DNA of 64,000 nucleotides from Hedera helix (GCA_947179155.2 OX359269.1:31402517-31466516), one strand, 5' to 3'. Counted from the stretch's first letter, positions 1 to 11,748 are shown. The notes: a model not told the origin generated them from the letters alone. Numbers and translations: made by a program.

Positions 1-362
1 TCTAATACACAAAGTCTCAAAAGATCTTCGAGGGTCTGGATCGTCCTTTCCGATTGTCCGTCCGTTTGAGGATGGTATGCAGAACTAAAACGTAGTTCAG
101 TGCCCATAGCTTTTTGTAGACTGATCCAAAAGCGTGAAGTGAATCTAGGATCTCGATCAGAAACTATGGAAACTGGCATGCCATGCAATCTCACGATCTC
201 ATTTATGTACATACCGGCAAGACGTTCAAGTGAAAAGTTTTCTCGTATAGGCAAGAAATGAGCAGATTTGGTCAATCTATCTACGATCACCCAAATTGCA
301 TCTAAGCCTTGAGAAACTTTTGGAAGACCCGTCACGAAGTCCATATTGATGTGTTCCCACTT
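1..362 (-). pseudogene. Integrase catalytic core of element 1, after a nonsense codon
   Basis: This continues the element 1 polyprotein in the same frame, immediately after the TGA at 363-365. The open frame shows the integrase DDE core: the first Asp in MDFVTGLP, the second in VSDRDPRF and the Glu in DGQSERTIQ, with the typical stretch LTKSAHFLPI between them. No further stop is seen before base 1. The integrase inserts the element cDNA into host DNA in the nucleus. The C-terminal part, where a chromodomain would be expected, is cut off by the window edge. Confidence 0.85.
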
Positions 363-3300
363 TCATTCGGGAACTTCAAGTGATTGTAATGGACCTTTAG
401 GAACTTGATGTTCTGCCTTGACACGTTGACAAGTTAGGCACCTTGAGATAAACTCCGCAATCTCTCTTTTCATATTGTTCCACCAAAATGTATGTCGAAG
501 ATCTCGATACATCTTGGTACCTCCTGGGTGGATTGCGAACGGCGTGTTGTGTGCCTCCATTATGATTTTATGCTTTAATTCAGGATCGTTAGGAACACAG
601 AGTCGAGAGTTGACTCGAAGTATTCCTTTCTCGTCAATTCTTGCTTCGGGAATGACACCTTCTTGTACTTTCTTTATCATGTTTATCAGTTCCGGATCGG
701 TAGCTTGAGCAGCTTTAATTTTATCGATTAAAGTTGGTTCTACTCGCACGTGAGCAATCTTCGAGTGGGTCCCTGGTGTCTTTAGCTCTATCTCCATCTT
801 TTGCAAGTCGTACAAAATACACTTTTGTGTTGTTAGCAGTGCACTTGTACTTGCATAAGATTTTCTGCTCAAAGCGTCAGCTACAACGTTCGCCTTTCCC
901 GGGTGATACTGGATTGTGTGGTCATAATCCTTTAACAGCTCAAGCCAACGTCGTTGTCGCATGTTGAGTTCCTTCTGGGTGAAGAAATACTTGAGACTTT
1001 TATGATCCGTATAGATATCCACTTTTTCTCCGTACAAGTAGTGTCTCCAGATCTTCAACGCGAAAACGACTGCTGCCAACTCTAGATCATGAGTAGGATA
1101 ATTTTTCTCATAATCTTTGAGTTGTCGAGAGGCGTAGGCTATAACCTTTCCATGTTGCATAAGGACACAGCCTAGACCTTTGCCAGAAGCATCGCTGTAG
1201 ATAACAAATTCTCCTGATCCTGATGGTATGGTCAGAACAGGAGCTGAAACCAGTCTCTTCTTGAGTTCTTGGAAACTTTTCTCGCATTCCTCGCTCCATA
1301 TGAATTTTGTGCTTTTCCGAGTAAGCTGCGTTAATGGAGTGGCGATTCGAGAAAATCCTTCTACGAATCTCCGATAATAACCAGCTAGACCCAGAAAACT
1401 TCGGACTTCGGTTACTGTTTTGGGTTGTTCCCAATTTAGTACCGTTTCAATCTTCGCAGGATCGACTGATATTCCTTGACTAGAAATCACATGCCCAAGA
1501 AACGCGACCTCCTCAACACATTTCTTCAACTTGGCATATAATTTGTTTTCACGGAGCTTTTGTAGTATCAATCTCAGGTGTTGTTCATGATCCTCGCGAC
1601 TCTTGGAGTATATGAGGATGTCATCAATAAAGACAACCACAAAATGATCCAAATGTTCCTTGAATATCCGGTTCATCATGTCCATGAAAGCTGCAGGAGC
1701 ATTAGTTAGTCCAAAAGGCATGACTAAGAACTCATAATGCCCATAACGAGTTCTGAAAGTAGTCTTTGGAATGTCCTCAGCTTTAACCTTTAACTGATGA
1801 TATCCAGAACGGAGATCAATCTTTGAGAAATGTTGAGCGCCTTGCAATTGATCAAACATGTCATCAATCCGAGGTAACGGGTACCTGTTCTTGATGGTGA
1901 CATGGTTCAATTCTCGGTAGTCAATGCACAATCTCATACTCCCGTCTTTCTTCTTCACAAATAGAACAGGAGCACCCCAAGGTGATGCACTCGGACGAAT
2001 GAAACCGGTATCCAACAATTCCTGTAGTTGGACTTTTAACTCTTGAAGTTCAATGGGAGCCATTCGGTAGGGAGCTTTGGAAATGGGCTTGGTACCGGGT
2101 TCAAGATCAATATAAAAATCAATTTCACGGTTTGGGGGTAAGCCAGGAAGTTCTTCAGAAAAAACGTCAGGAAACTCATTAACAATGGGAATATCATTCA
2201 AGTTTGACGTATTTTTGTTCAAATCAGTGACATGAGCTAAAAAGGCTTGACATCCGTTTTTCAATAAACGAATGGCTTTATGGCTAGAAATAACAGTTAT
2301 AGATTTCAATGGTTTAGTTGCTTGAATTTGCATGACAGGTTGATTAGGAATATGAAAACTAATAATCTTATGAAAACAATCAATTTTAGCATGATGGGTA
2401 GTCAACCAATCAATTCCTAAAATCACATCAAATTCACGCATCTCCAAAGAAATAAGGTCAACAGGTAATGTGAGGTTGTTGATTTGAACTAGGCAAGATT
2501 TATAGACAGTAGATGTAATGGTCATTTCTCCTAATGGGGTTTCAACTGATAAGTCAAAGTCCATGTTTTCAGGAGTTAAGTTTAAACGCTGAGCACATGC
2601 AGGTGAGATAAAAGAATGGGTAGAGCCAGTATCTAACAAAGCGTAGACTTCACGAGAATTTATGAATAGCTTACCGGTTATCACCTCGTTCGAGTTTCGC
2701 GCCATTTGGGATGTCACAACAAAAGCTCTCCCTTGAACTACAGATTTTCCCTTATCCGCGCTAGCTTTTGGTATCATCATTGCAGCTGGACTTGATTTTG
2801 TGGCAGTACAAAACCGCGCAAGATGACCCTCTTTCCCACAACTGTAGCACTTTTTGGACTGCAGTGTACAGTTTGGGCTGATGTGACCTTCCTGACCACA
2901 CCTATAGCATCTCACTGGTGGTCGATCTTCTCCCCTTGAAACTGGGGTCGGTGCTGGTGTTGGTACTGGTGCTGGTGCCCTTCCATAATTATTATGGAAT
3001 CTCTTTCTTTTGAAATTGTTCCCACTAGATTCTCCTATTCTGTTATTTGGTGTGGAATTACCACCGAAGTGTTGGTTACCTCCTCGATGGTTCTCGTTCC
3101 TGTGGTTGTTGTCACTCCTTTCTCTATGCTGATCATTAACTCTTGGCTGCAATGTTTCATCTGTTTGCTCCACCCTTTGAGCCCTATCCACAACATCTGA
3201 ATACAAACTAAATTTATGAGAGCTAAGTTGTTGACGAATTTTGAATCTCAAACCTCTTAGGAACATCTGACTCATTCGTGCTTCGTCATCCACAAGATGG

Positions 3301-3392
3301 GTGGCAAAGCGAGATAACTCGGCAAACTTAGCTTCATATTGGGAGACTGTCATGTTTCCCTGCTCCAGCTTAATGAATTCCACTTCCTTCAT
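363..3392 (-). pseudogene. Gag C-terminus, protease, RT, RNase H, integrase zinc domain (element 1)
   Basis: This 1009-residue open stretch is the middle of a single gag-pol polyprotein. In order it has two CCHC zinc knuckles (about residues 160-196), an aspartic protease with LLDTGST (near 252), a reverse transcriptase with FIDDILIYS (near 590), an RNase H with YSDASGKG (near 731) and TDHKSL, and an HHCC integrase zinc domain near the end. It is bounded by nonsense codons in its own frame: TAA at 3405-3407 upstream and TGA at 363-365 downstream. The TGA sits where relatives have a Trp before the integrase core, consistent with a TGG to TGA transition. The ATG at 3392 is internal, not a true start. 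Confidence 0.92.
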
Positions 3393-3404
3393 ATGGCGGA
3401 TGCT

Positions 3405-3890
3405 TTATGGGAAGTACTTCTCGTTAAACAGTTCTTCGAATTCTGTCCAAGACATTTCGAGTGCTGAAGGTTGAATACGTTTTACCGCTTCCCACCAATG
3501 GTCTGCCTCACCTCGTAACATAAAAGTGGCAAATGGCACCTTCTGATCATCAGCGCATTGTAAGACATCAAGTATTTTTGTCGTCTGCTTCAGCCATGCC
3601 TCCGCTTTGAGTGGGTCAGGCTTCCCGTGGAATTCAGGTGGTCCTAATTCTTTAAATTGCTTAACAGTGACCATCCTCAAATTGCCAGCGTTTCTACCGT
3701 TATTATTGACTGGATTTCCTCTTCCTTGATTCTGTATGAACTGCATGAAATTCCTAAAGAATCCATCGTTCATCATGTTATCAGGAACATTATTTCCTGA
3801 GTTGGCAGGAGGATTGTTTGGGGCCTCTTGATTCTCGGCTACATTTGCTTCGGGTATTCCATAGTTAACCTCTTGATTTTCAGATGCCAT
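3405..3890 (-). pseudogene. Gag N-terminal part (element 1)
   Basis: This 161-residue stretch begins at the element's likely gag start (ATG at 3890, 185 bases from the primer-binding site). It carries an Asn-rich N-terminus and a retrotransposon Gag capsid segment with GEADHWWEAV and WTEFEELFNEKYFP. It ends at TAA 3405-3407. Four codons later the frame continues as the 363-3392 stretch, and the capsid region is split across the stop. Gag would form the cytoplasmic particle that packages element RNA. As read, translation would stop early in gag. Confidence 0.85.
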
Positions 3891-4075
3891 ACTTAACTGT
3901 GGTCACAAAATAAATGTTAGTTCAAATAAACTGACTCATCACTTCATGTTCCTACATTCAAATCGACTCATTAGATAATAAAATCTATTTTAGGTAGGAC
4001 ACACTAGTGACTGATTCTATTCGTCTCTCCCCTCCTAGTTCTACCCCAGATCTCCATTAAAGACCATATCCCTAA
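3891..4075 (-). other. Untranslated leader of element 1
   Basis: Sequence between the primer-binding site and the gag start. No ORF or other signal is recognised. Confidence 0.6.
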
Positions 4076-4087
4076 GCTCTGATGCCA
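4076..4087 (-). other. Primer-binding site, initiator Met tRNA type
   Basis: On the minus strand, two bases after the LTR end (CACA), the sequence reads TGGCATCAGAGC. It matches the plant tRNA-iMet primer-binding site TGGTATCAGAGC (from memory) except at one base. It fixes both the element's orientation and the inner LTR boundary. Confidence 0.85.
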
Positions 4088-5267
4088 ACTGTGACGCCCC
4101 CAAATCTGGGCCCACACAGCCCAAACTTGAGTCGTCAAAATACTACAACAAAATTATTACAACAAAGCACAACGTACAACAATACAGTGTATAATAATAC
4201 ACAACTAAGTCTTCACTATTATTGCCACACTATTTTACAAAACGTGAAAACTATGATAACTATTCCTCGGACCCTCACTCCATTCCCCGGCTAGACCCTG
4301 TTATGTTTTCATCTCCTGTTGAAAAACAATGGAACAAAAGAAAGGGTGAGCTCAAATAGCCCAGTAAAGAATATCATGACTAAGATAATGACGAATAAAT
4401 TATCATTAGTCTTCAACAGTTGAGTTCTTGATAGAATACAATAGACTACAAGGTTTATATCAAAAACTGCAGTTAAATTCTTAAACAACGTTCAGATCAA
4501 TAATAGCAGCGGAATGAGTAATCTATTAGAAGAATAATGCAGACTATAATGTCCACTCGGTTCTCTTTTTAGGAAAAACATCATCAACTTTTATCATCTG
4601 AAATATCATTAGTCAAGATAATACAAATTCACAGTTCCTGATCATAATCATGCACATCAACAGTTCATCTTTGTACTACGGGCCAAAGATATTCAATATA
4701 GCACCAACGGTCATGATTATACCAGATTCAGCCTTTGGTCATAATCATACCAAACAACAATTCATCTTTGCACTACGGGCCAAAGAGAACATTCACCACG
4801 TGCCATAAAAGACACCGAACAGATGTATCGCCTTTAACCTATTATATCGCCTTTAACCTATCATATGTTCAACAAATATATCACATCTGTGCCCCCGGCC
4901 ACAGATATTCACAACAGCTCGATTTTTGGATGATTAGAATGATATAAATGATGAACAGAAGAAATAGGATAACAATAAGTATCGGAAGTTTACTTTGTAC
5001 AGATTCAAATAATGTCCAAATTGTCAACATGATGTGGAGTGAAATTCAAGATCCACAGTTCAGAATAACGGTTACAATTCAATAGAAAGGTTCACGTAGA
5101 TAGGAAGGTTCAGTTGAAATAATGAAGTTCAACTATTATGGAACATATAATATTTTCAGGAATTATAGAAGCAATAGTTCCATAATAAATTTCGATTTAG
5201 GAGTATGAAAGAAAATAATATCCCTTACCGTAGCAGGTTTGATTAACAAAAGGTGAAGGAAATTAAT

Positions 5268-5623
5268 ACAAAGGGTTATTCACCAACAGGCGGCAAACCG
5301 CTCCGTAAGGTTATTCCCACAATTTAATAGAATTTGAGTACAAAGAGTTATTCACCAAACAGGCGGCAATCCGCTCCGTAAGGTTATTCTCAGAGTTTAA
5401 TAATGAATGAATACGAAAGGTTATTCACCAACAGGCGGCAATCCGCTCCGTAAGGTTATTCCCACAATTTAATAGGATTTGAGTACAAAGAGTTATTCAC
5501 CAAACAGGCGGCAATCCGCTCCGTAAGGTTATTTTCAGAGATTAATAATGAATGAATACGAAAGGTTATTCACCAACAGGCGGCAATCCGCTCCGTAAGG
5601 TTATTCCCACAATTTAATACATG
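5268..5623. repeat. Tandem array, five ~72-bp units in the LTR
   Basis: Five units are each built around TTATTCACCAA-CAGGCGG-CAATCCGCTCCGTAAGGTTATT. Two alternating unit types (ending in CCCACAATTTAATA or CAGAGTTTAATAATGAATG) give a higher-order period of about 145 bp. The array lies downstream of the TATA box, so it is in the transcribed part of the LTR. The related solo LTR has only three units (33359-33566). Confidence 0.9.
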
Positions 5624-5934
5624 GAAATAAAAGGCACGTCTTATGAGTAAGGAAGAAACAATATTATTATCGAGAATCAAATAATGATAATCCCTTACCA
5701 TAGTATGTTTGAATAATGGAAGATGAAAAAGATGGTATCCATTACCTCAACACGTGACTGGATATTGATTTAAATGAGGTTGATTAACTTGAACAGTACA
5801 CGTATACTTATAGATCTTCACAAATACTCAAGATGACTTAAGCACACTTAGAAAGAACTTTCACAAGAAGTATTTAGAGAGAGAAAGAAAGAACAAGTAA
5901 GGAAGTTTATGAAAAATCCTTAAGTTAAGGCTTC

Positions 5935-5942
5935 TATTTATA
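5935..5942 (-). promoter_or_regulatory. LTR TATA box (element 1)
   Basis: TATAAATA on the minus strand, in the context CTATAAATAG. The copy in the solo LTR (34193-34200) has the same motif at the corresponding place. Transcription would start about 30 bases to the left, placing U3 at about 5905-7103. Confidence 0.7.
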
Positions 5943-6030
5943 GCCAAAAATCTTATCATTCATTTAATCTAAACCATTCATTTAAAGATCATCTTTTAAT
6001 CTACACCATCCATTTCAAATATTATATTAT

Positions 6031-6300
6031 CTTTAATCTACACCATTTATTTCATATCACCTAATAATCACCTAACTTTATATTATAAACAAATCAATTT
6101 AATTATTCAACAATAATTCACACTTTAATCTACACCATTCATTTCATATCACCTAATAATCACCTAACTTTATATTATAAACAAATCAATTCAATTATTC
6201 AACAATAATTCACACTTTAATCTACACCATTCATTTCATATCACCTAATAATCACCTAACTTTATATTATAAACAAATAACTTTATCAATTCAATTATTA
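6031..6300. repeat. Tandem array, three ~91-bp units in the LTR
   Basis: Starts at about 6031, 6123 and 6214 share CTTTAATCTACACCAT followed by TTCATATCACCTAATAATC. The array lies in U3, upstream of the TATA box. I do not see it at the matching place in the solo LTR 32016-35086, so it is private to this copy. Confidence 0.85.
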
Positions 6301-6424
6301 TGACTAATTGTTATAAATACAGTATAGTTAGCTCTTAGATATCAAGTCAATAAATTAATGAAATACAACTGTTTAAATAACATCATAATAGAGATAACAA
6401 TAATGTAAAATAAAGCATACGTTA

Positions 6425-6975
6425 CTGTGTAATGACAATTATTGATTCAATAATGTGAATTACTGTGCATATGTTACTGTGACAATTATTAGGTTCAATA
6501 ATTTTAAAACAGTGCAACAACAATTATTGACTCAATGATATAAAATACAGTGTAATGACAATTATTAAATCAATAATGCAAAATACTGTGTAACAACAAT
6601 TATTGAATTGATAATATAAAATATTATGCAGTGACAATTATCGATGAAATGATGCGTAACAGTTACGGTGTCAATTATCAGACCAATAATATGAGACACT
6701 ATGCAATACCGTGTGTTACTGTAGAGTACCGAGTGCTACAGAAAATACCAATAACTACCGTATGCTACTATTCTTTTATCACCGGTATTTTAACAGTTCC
6801 GTTGACTATTTTTATTTAAAAAGGTTATTTCTGTCGCTTTCTATATCCGACAAATATTCCGTTGTGGGGTCCACCAATAATTTGTTATTTCGGCGCCGTC
6901 GGACCAAACGAATATTCCCCGACCAAACGAATATTCCCCGACCAAACGAATATTCCTCGACAAAGCGAATATTGT
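6425..6975. repeat. Degenerate U3 repeats
   Basis: At 6425-6740 an imperfect repeat of TACTGTGTAATGACAATTATT recurs every 40-60 bp. At about 6900-6975 a 19-bp unit, GACCAAACGAATATTCCCC, is repeated about four times with decay. The solo LTR (34440-34960) has related sequence with fewer units. Confidence 0.75.
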
Positions 6976-7103
6976 CCGACAAAATAAAATTTGCACATAA
7001 CATCCTTAACTTTTAACTTTATCGATTTAACCACTTACTGTTTAAAAAATATCTATATGAAGAAAAATTAAATTTTGTATTTCATAAAATTCGGGGTCTT
7101 ACA

Positions 7104-8588
7104 GAATGCTTCCGATCCTCCCCTGATTACCCGAGGCCAAACCCAGGAGGGGCCCATCTTCATTCAGTCTCCTGCCTCTTCGGAAGAGTCCGAACCTCCC
7201 GCTGAACCATTGATCCGAAGAAAGAAGAATTCTTCTTCTTCGACCACTTCGGGTGAAAACCCTCTGGCTCCAAGAGCCAAACAAACAAACTTCCAATCAG
7301 AGTCTGCCCCCCAAACCGAAGCCCAAATAAATATCCAAACTGAGCCTGAACCTCAGACCAAACCACAATCCTCTTCGGGAAACCCTCCAGATATTTCGAC
7401 AATCTCGACCGACCCTACTTCGGGGACCCCAAAAAGAAAAGGCCCAGAGATATCCAAAAAACGAAGTGTTTTTGATATGTCTGAGTCTGAGCTTCGAAAA
7501 ATCCTGAAGACCAAAAAACTTCCCATTCTTCCAAATCACAACCAGATTCATCCCGACCCCTTTCTCATAAAAAGACCCAACAAACCCCCGATCAACAAAA
7601 AACTCCAACCCCCCAACCATAAACACACCACCCCCCCCCCCCCGCGAGCCAAACAAAGAAAAAACATCTGATCAACCTCAACCATTCCCGGGACAGACTA
7701 GTAAATCGGCCGGGAAACGACCAATGGTAGAACAAGCCGAACCCGTAGAAGAGCCGATACCTGAAATTGACCCTTCAGCAACCGAACAACCTCCCCCACA
7801 ACCAACTGATGGATCCCTTCCTTCCTTCTTTCCGAACGAGGCCAATACTAGCCTTCCATTCACGGCCTACAACAGTTTCAACTTTCGAGCCGATAACAAT
7901 GAGTTCCATGACTACTCCAACCGTGAGCTTATCTTCGCTACCGCCCTTCATCAAGGCCGGGTAAGAATTATTCTTCATTTAAATTTATTCCAAAATTTTC
8001 CTAAGGTTTCTGATCATCCTTCTTGATAATTTTCTGTAGGCCTTGGCCACCTTCAGCCGTCTCCTTGGTCGGGAATCAAGGAAGGAAAACAGTGATACAA
8101 ATGCAAAGAAGATGAAAACCAAGTATAAAGCCTTGAAGAAGAAAAACAAAGAACTAACCACCGACAACATAGCCCTCAAAACATCCAACGAAAATCTTCA
8201 ACAACAGTTTGAGAGTGTGTTTGACATCAACAATCAAAGAACCGAAGAGATTACCCGACTACAAGCTGAAAAGTCTGAGACGTTGAAGAACTTTCAGCAA
8301 CAAACCGAAGAACTCACCAAGCTGAAAGAACAGAATGCCCAACTAACCTCCGACATACAACGCCAACAAAACGCCAATGCAATTCTGCGGGAACAAGTTC
8401 AACTTGGGACCCCCGAACTTCGATATCAGATCCTCGAAGAGTACAGGGCATCTCCTGAACTGCTAGACCAGATAATTGAACAATTCCGCAAAGGTTTTCA
8501 GGCTGCCATGGCAAAAGGAGCAAAAACTGGTGTGGATCCTTCAGTGTTCTCCGATTCTGACTCTGACTCTCCCGAGGACAACAATTAA
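7104..8588 (+). pseudogene. Antisense coiled-coil gene carried by element 2 (two visible exons)
   Basis: The gene lies on the strand opposite to pol, downstream of integrase. The exon visible from 7104 is rich in Ser, Pro and Glu; its beginning is cut off by element 1. The frame shifts within a run of 13 C at 7631-7643; after it the frame including 7724-7960 is open. A GT-AG intron (7961-8039) joins in phase to the last exon, 8040-8588. That exon encodes a long coiled coil (repeated KKKNKEL, ENLQQQFES, EELTKLKEQ) and an acidic tail SDSDSDSPEDNN. Extra antisense ORFs at this position are known from some Tat elements. The C-terminus resembles, in style only, plant proteins labelled putative gypsy-type transposon (Transposase_28). 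Its function is unknown. Confidence 0.65.
7961..8039 (+). other. Intron of the antisense gene (79 bp)
   Basis: Donor CGG|GTAAGAATT and acceptor TTTTCTGTAG|GCC. The intron is T-rich, contains in-frame stops and is phase 0. Its removal joins two open frames exactly. Confidence 0.75.
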
Positions 8589-8777
8589 CTCCGAACCGCA
8601 AACTTTTTCCTTGTATATATTTTCTTTATTTCTTCTTTTTTATTCTCCAATGTAACTTGCATCAATTTTATCAACGGAATTTCGGGATTTTATTAATGTC
8701 TTGTGCAAACATATACTATGTACTGAAATTTTTTTTAAAATCCAACTAAGTACAAGTAATTAAAACATTATACCCGA
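8589..8777. other. Convergent spacer between antisense gene and integrase
   Basis: T-rich spacer (TATATTTTCTTTATTTC and similar). Two genes on opposite strands end toward each other here, so it probably holds the 3' UTR of the antisense gene. No canonical polyadenylation signal is evident. Confidence 0.4.
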
Positions 8778-9740
8778 CTATTGGAAATACTTCCTTAATT
8801 TAGTTGCATGCCAAAAATTCTTCAAATCGGACCCAGACATATCCCGAAGACGATATGTCCCATACTTTACAACTTCAATAACTTCATAGGGTCCTTCCCA
8901 ATTTGGCATCAACTTACCCGTATTTATGGGGGTAGATGCTTCTGCTTCCCGAAGGACCAAATCCCCGACCTCAAAACGCCTTTGCTTAACCTTCCAATTA
9001 TAGTGCCTTGCCGTTTTTTGTTGATACAGAGCCAACTTTATTACTGCGGCATCCCGAAGTTCATCCACTAGATCAAGGTTAAGCCGAAGTCCTTGATCAT
9101 TGTATAATTCATTAAAGTTAACTCTCCGAAAAGAAGGAGAGCCAACCTCAACCGGGATTAAGGCTTCAGTCCCGTATGAAAGCCGAAAAGGTGAATCCCC
9201 GGTAGTTGTTCGAGGAGTTGTCCGATACGCCCATAAGACACTAGGAAGCTCCTCGGGCCACCTTCCCTTAGCATCATCCAGTCTCCTTTTAATCCCATTC
9301 AATAGAGTCCGGTTTGTCACTTCGACTTGCCCGTTGGCTTGAGGATGAGCCACCGATACCCTCCGATGCTGTATACCCAAATCAGATAAAAAAAATTCGA
9401 ACTCAGCTCCAACGAATTGCAGTCCGTTGTCAGATACAAGGACCATCGGGATCCCAAATCTAAAAATAATATTTTCCTTAAGGAAATAGATACAATCCTG
9501 CTCAGTGATACGCCGAAGTGGCTTCGCCTCAACCCATTTGGTCATGTAATCTATTGCCACTATCATATAGGAAAGCTGTCCTTTGGCCTTCGGCATCGGA
9601 CCCACCAGATCGACACCCCAAACTGCAAAAGGAATTGGGGAAAGTACTGAAGATAACTTTTCGGGTGGCCGATGTGCCACAGAACTGTTAAGCTGACATT
9701 TCGGACACTTCTGCACAAACTCCTTTGCTTCTCGAAACAT
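8778..9740 (-). pseudogene. Integrase (element 2)
   Basis: This 320-residue stretch begins inside the HHCC zinc domain (CPKCQ), followed by the catalytic core. The first Asp is in WGVDLVGPMP, the second in VLVSDNGLQF and the Glu in GQVEVTNR, with the typical AYRTTPRTTTGDSPF and a C-terminal segment ending FWHATKLRKYFQ. It continues in frame from the upstream stretch across a TGA at 9747-9749. Relatives have Trp there, so this is probably a TGG to TGA change. The start at 9740 is internal. Confidence 0.92.
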
Positions 9741-9746
9741 CGTCGG

Positions 9747-11450
9747 TCAATAGTATCCTTGACGGATCAGTTTATATGCCAATGACTTGGCCCCCATATG
9801 GTCGCCGCAAATACCTTCATGCACTTCCCGAAGAGCATACGAAGCTTCCGACGGGATAAGACATTTTGCCATGGGTCTCGAATACACCCTTCGGAACAAA
9901 TCTCCATCAATCAAACAAAAATAGGCACTTCTATATTTTATCTTTTTTGCCAAAATTTTATCACTTGGCAACTTACCCTCAGCCAAATACTCTAGGTAAG
10001 GAGTCAACCAGCAATTAGATCTTTCCACGCACTTGACCTCCTTCTTCAGTAAACTAGGCTCGATCAATTCTTCAATGTATACTGACCCCGACAAAGACTC
10101 ATTCGGGGTAGTAGCAAGCTTTGATAAGGCGTCAGCCACAGTATTATCACTTCGGTTAATGTTCTGTAATGAATAAGAGATAAAGTACTGTAGGACACTC
10201 TTCACTTCGGACAGATACCTTGTCATTCTAGTACCCCGAGCTTCATATTCTCCCTGAATCTGTTTTATCACCAGCTGGGAATCACTCATGATCAGCAAGC
10301 TCTTGACCTCCAAACTTCGAGCCAGTCTTAGACCAGCCAATATAGCTTCGTACTCTGCCTCATTATTGGTCGCTTTGAATTTAAATCGGATTGCTTGTTG
10401 GACCCTGAAACCTTCAGGACTTATCAAAATTACACCGGCTCCACTCAAGTCTGATGTGGATGATCCATCAACACTCAAAGTCCAAGAATGAGAAGGATCT
10501 GACTGCCCCCCAGCTATCAGTGTTACTTCTGACCCCGAAGAACCGACTGATTCCTCTTCGGAGAACATGCACTCCACCATAAAATCAGCCAATGCTTGGC
10601 CCTTTATCGCCGTCCGAGGACGGTATTCAATCGTGAACTGGCTTAGCTCAACAGCCCAAGCCACCATCATTCCCGATGCATCGGGCTTTTGAAGAATTTT
10701 CTTTAAAGGTTGATCGGTGTAAACAATTATTACCCGACCCTGGAAGTAATGCCTTAGCTTTCTGCTAGCTAACACCAAGGAGTAGACACACTTCTCTAGG
10801 TTGGGATACCTCGTTTCCGCATCTCTCAAGGCATGACTAACATAGTAGACCGGATTCTGTCGGCCTCCCTCTTCCCAAATCAAGACAGCCCCAACAGCCA
10901 ATGCACTTACAGCCAAATATATGTATAGCACCTCCCGATTTAATGGCTTCTGCAGTAACGGAGCCGAAGACAAATATTTTTTGATGCCTTGGAATGCATC
11001 CGAAGTCCAATGAAATGATTTCTCGTTCTTCGGTCCTTTCAGGGTGTCGAAGAACGGCAAACACCTTTCGGCCGATCGAGACATGAATCGCCGAAGAGCA
11101 GCTATCCGACCTGTCAATCTCTGCACATCCTTGAATGTCTTCAGAGACTTCATATCAATGACTGCCTTAATTTTTTCTGGGTTAGCTTCTATCCCCCTCT
11201 TACTGACTAGATAACCCAGGAATTTACCTGCACCGAGCCCGAAGGTGCACTTAGTGGGATTCAACCGCATATCATAATGACGAACTGTCCGAAAGCACTC
11301 CTCCAAATCATCCAAATGGTCATGCACCATGGCACTCCGAACAATCATGTCATCTACATACACTTCCATGTTCCGACCAATTTGTTTTCGAAAGACTTTG
11401 TTCATCATCCTCTGATAAGTTGCCCCAGTATTGATCAGCCCGAAGGTCAT
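9747..11450 (-). pseudogene. RT C-half, RNase H, archaeal-type RNase H, integrase start (element 2)
   Basis: 567 residues. The RT palm motif YVDDMIV is at residues 31-37, followed by the RT thumb (FLGYLVSKRGIEANPEKI). A degenerate Ty3-type RNase H follows at about 150-290. Then comes a second RNase H of archaeal type at about 325-445, with SVDGSS, NNEAEYEAILAGL, SDSQLV and NTVADALSKLA supplying the D-E-D-D residues. The His-rich start of integrase (HEGICGDHMG) closes the stretch. The frame is the same as that of the upstream gag-protease segment, so the two intervening frameshifts cancel. Confidence 0.92.
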
Positions 11451-11454
11451 CCGG

Positions 11455-11748
11455 TTATATGCATAAATAGCCCGATGAGTAATGAAGGATGTCTTGTTTA
11501 TCCATCAAAATCTGGTTGTATCCCGAAAAGGCATCCAGAAAGCTGAGTATAGCATTCTCCGAAGTAGCATCGATCAACTGGTCGATGTGTGGTAGAGGAT
11601 AGAAGTCCTTAGGGCATGCTTTATTCAGGTCCGTGTAGTCTATGCAAACCCTCCATTTCTCATTTTGTTTGCGGACCAACACAACATTTGCAAGCCATTC
11701 CGGGTACTCAATTTCTTCAATAATCCCGGCATCCAACAGCTTTCCCAC
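11455..11748 (-). pseudogene. RT finger/palm segment in a shifted frame (element 2)
   Basis: 97 residues with the RT motifs EYPEWLANVV, WRVCIDYTDLNKACPKDFYPLP and LSFLDAFSGYNQILM, containing the first catalytic Asp (FLDAFSGY). It is in another frame from both neighbours. Upstream the frame changes in a run of eight T at 11760-11767 (A8 in coding sense). Downstream it is lost at about 11494-11500, where about 11 bases seem to be missing compared with the usual spacing before FITHRA. Confidence 0.88.

Larger units (their letters stand above)
1..7103 (-). mobile_element. Element 1: Ty3/gypsy retrotransposon, Tekay/Del-like, partial
   Basis: This is the 5' part of a minus-strand LTR retrotransposon that runs off the left edge. 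Reading leftwards it has a 5' LTR (4090-7103), a primer-binding site, gag, protease, RT, RNase H and most of the integrase core. The domain order with integrase last is Ty3/gypsy. The gag style, two CCHC knuckles, the FIDD RT motif and the 3-kb LTR point to the Tekay/Del chromovirus group; the diagnostic chromodomain would lie left of base 1, so the clade is inference. It interrupts element 2 at 7103/7104. Its second LTR and target-site duplication are outside the window. Confidence 0.9.
4090..7103 (-). repeat. 5' LTR of element 1 (3014 bp)
   Basis: On the minus strand it begins TGTAAGACCCC at 7103 and ends GGGGGCGTCACA at 4090, with TG...CA termini and the primer-binding site next to the inner end. 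The solo LTR at 32016-35086 has matching termini and long stretches of shared sequence, which confirms both boundaries. Internal features are tandem arrays at 5268-5623, 6031-6300 and 6897-6975, and a TATA box at 5935-5942. The ORFs inside it are short and unconvincing. Confidence 0.93.

Noticed and set aside
4082..4294. 70-codon ORF at the inner end of the element 1 LTR, with a similar one at 32002-32220
   Set aside because: It starts across the primer-binding site and LTR boundary; similarity between the two reflects the shared LTR sequence.
7075..7105. Upstream ATG for the antisense gene of element 2
   Set aside because: The bases before 7104 belong to the element 1 LTR, so this start is created by the insertion junction.
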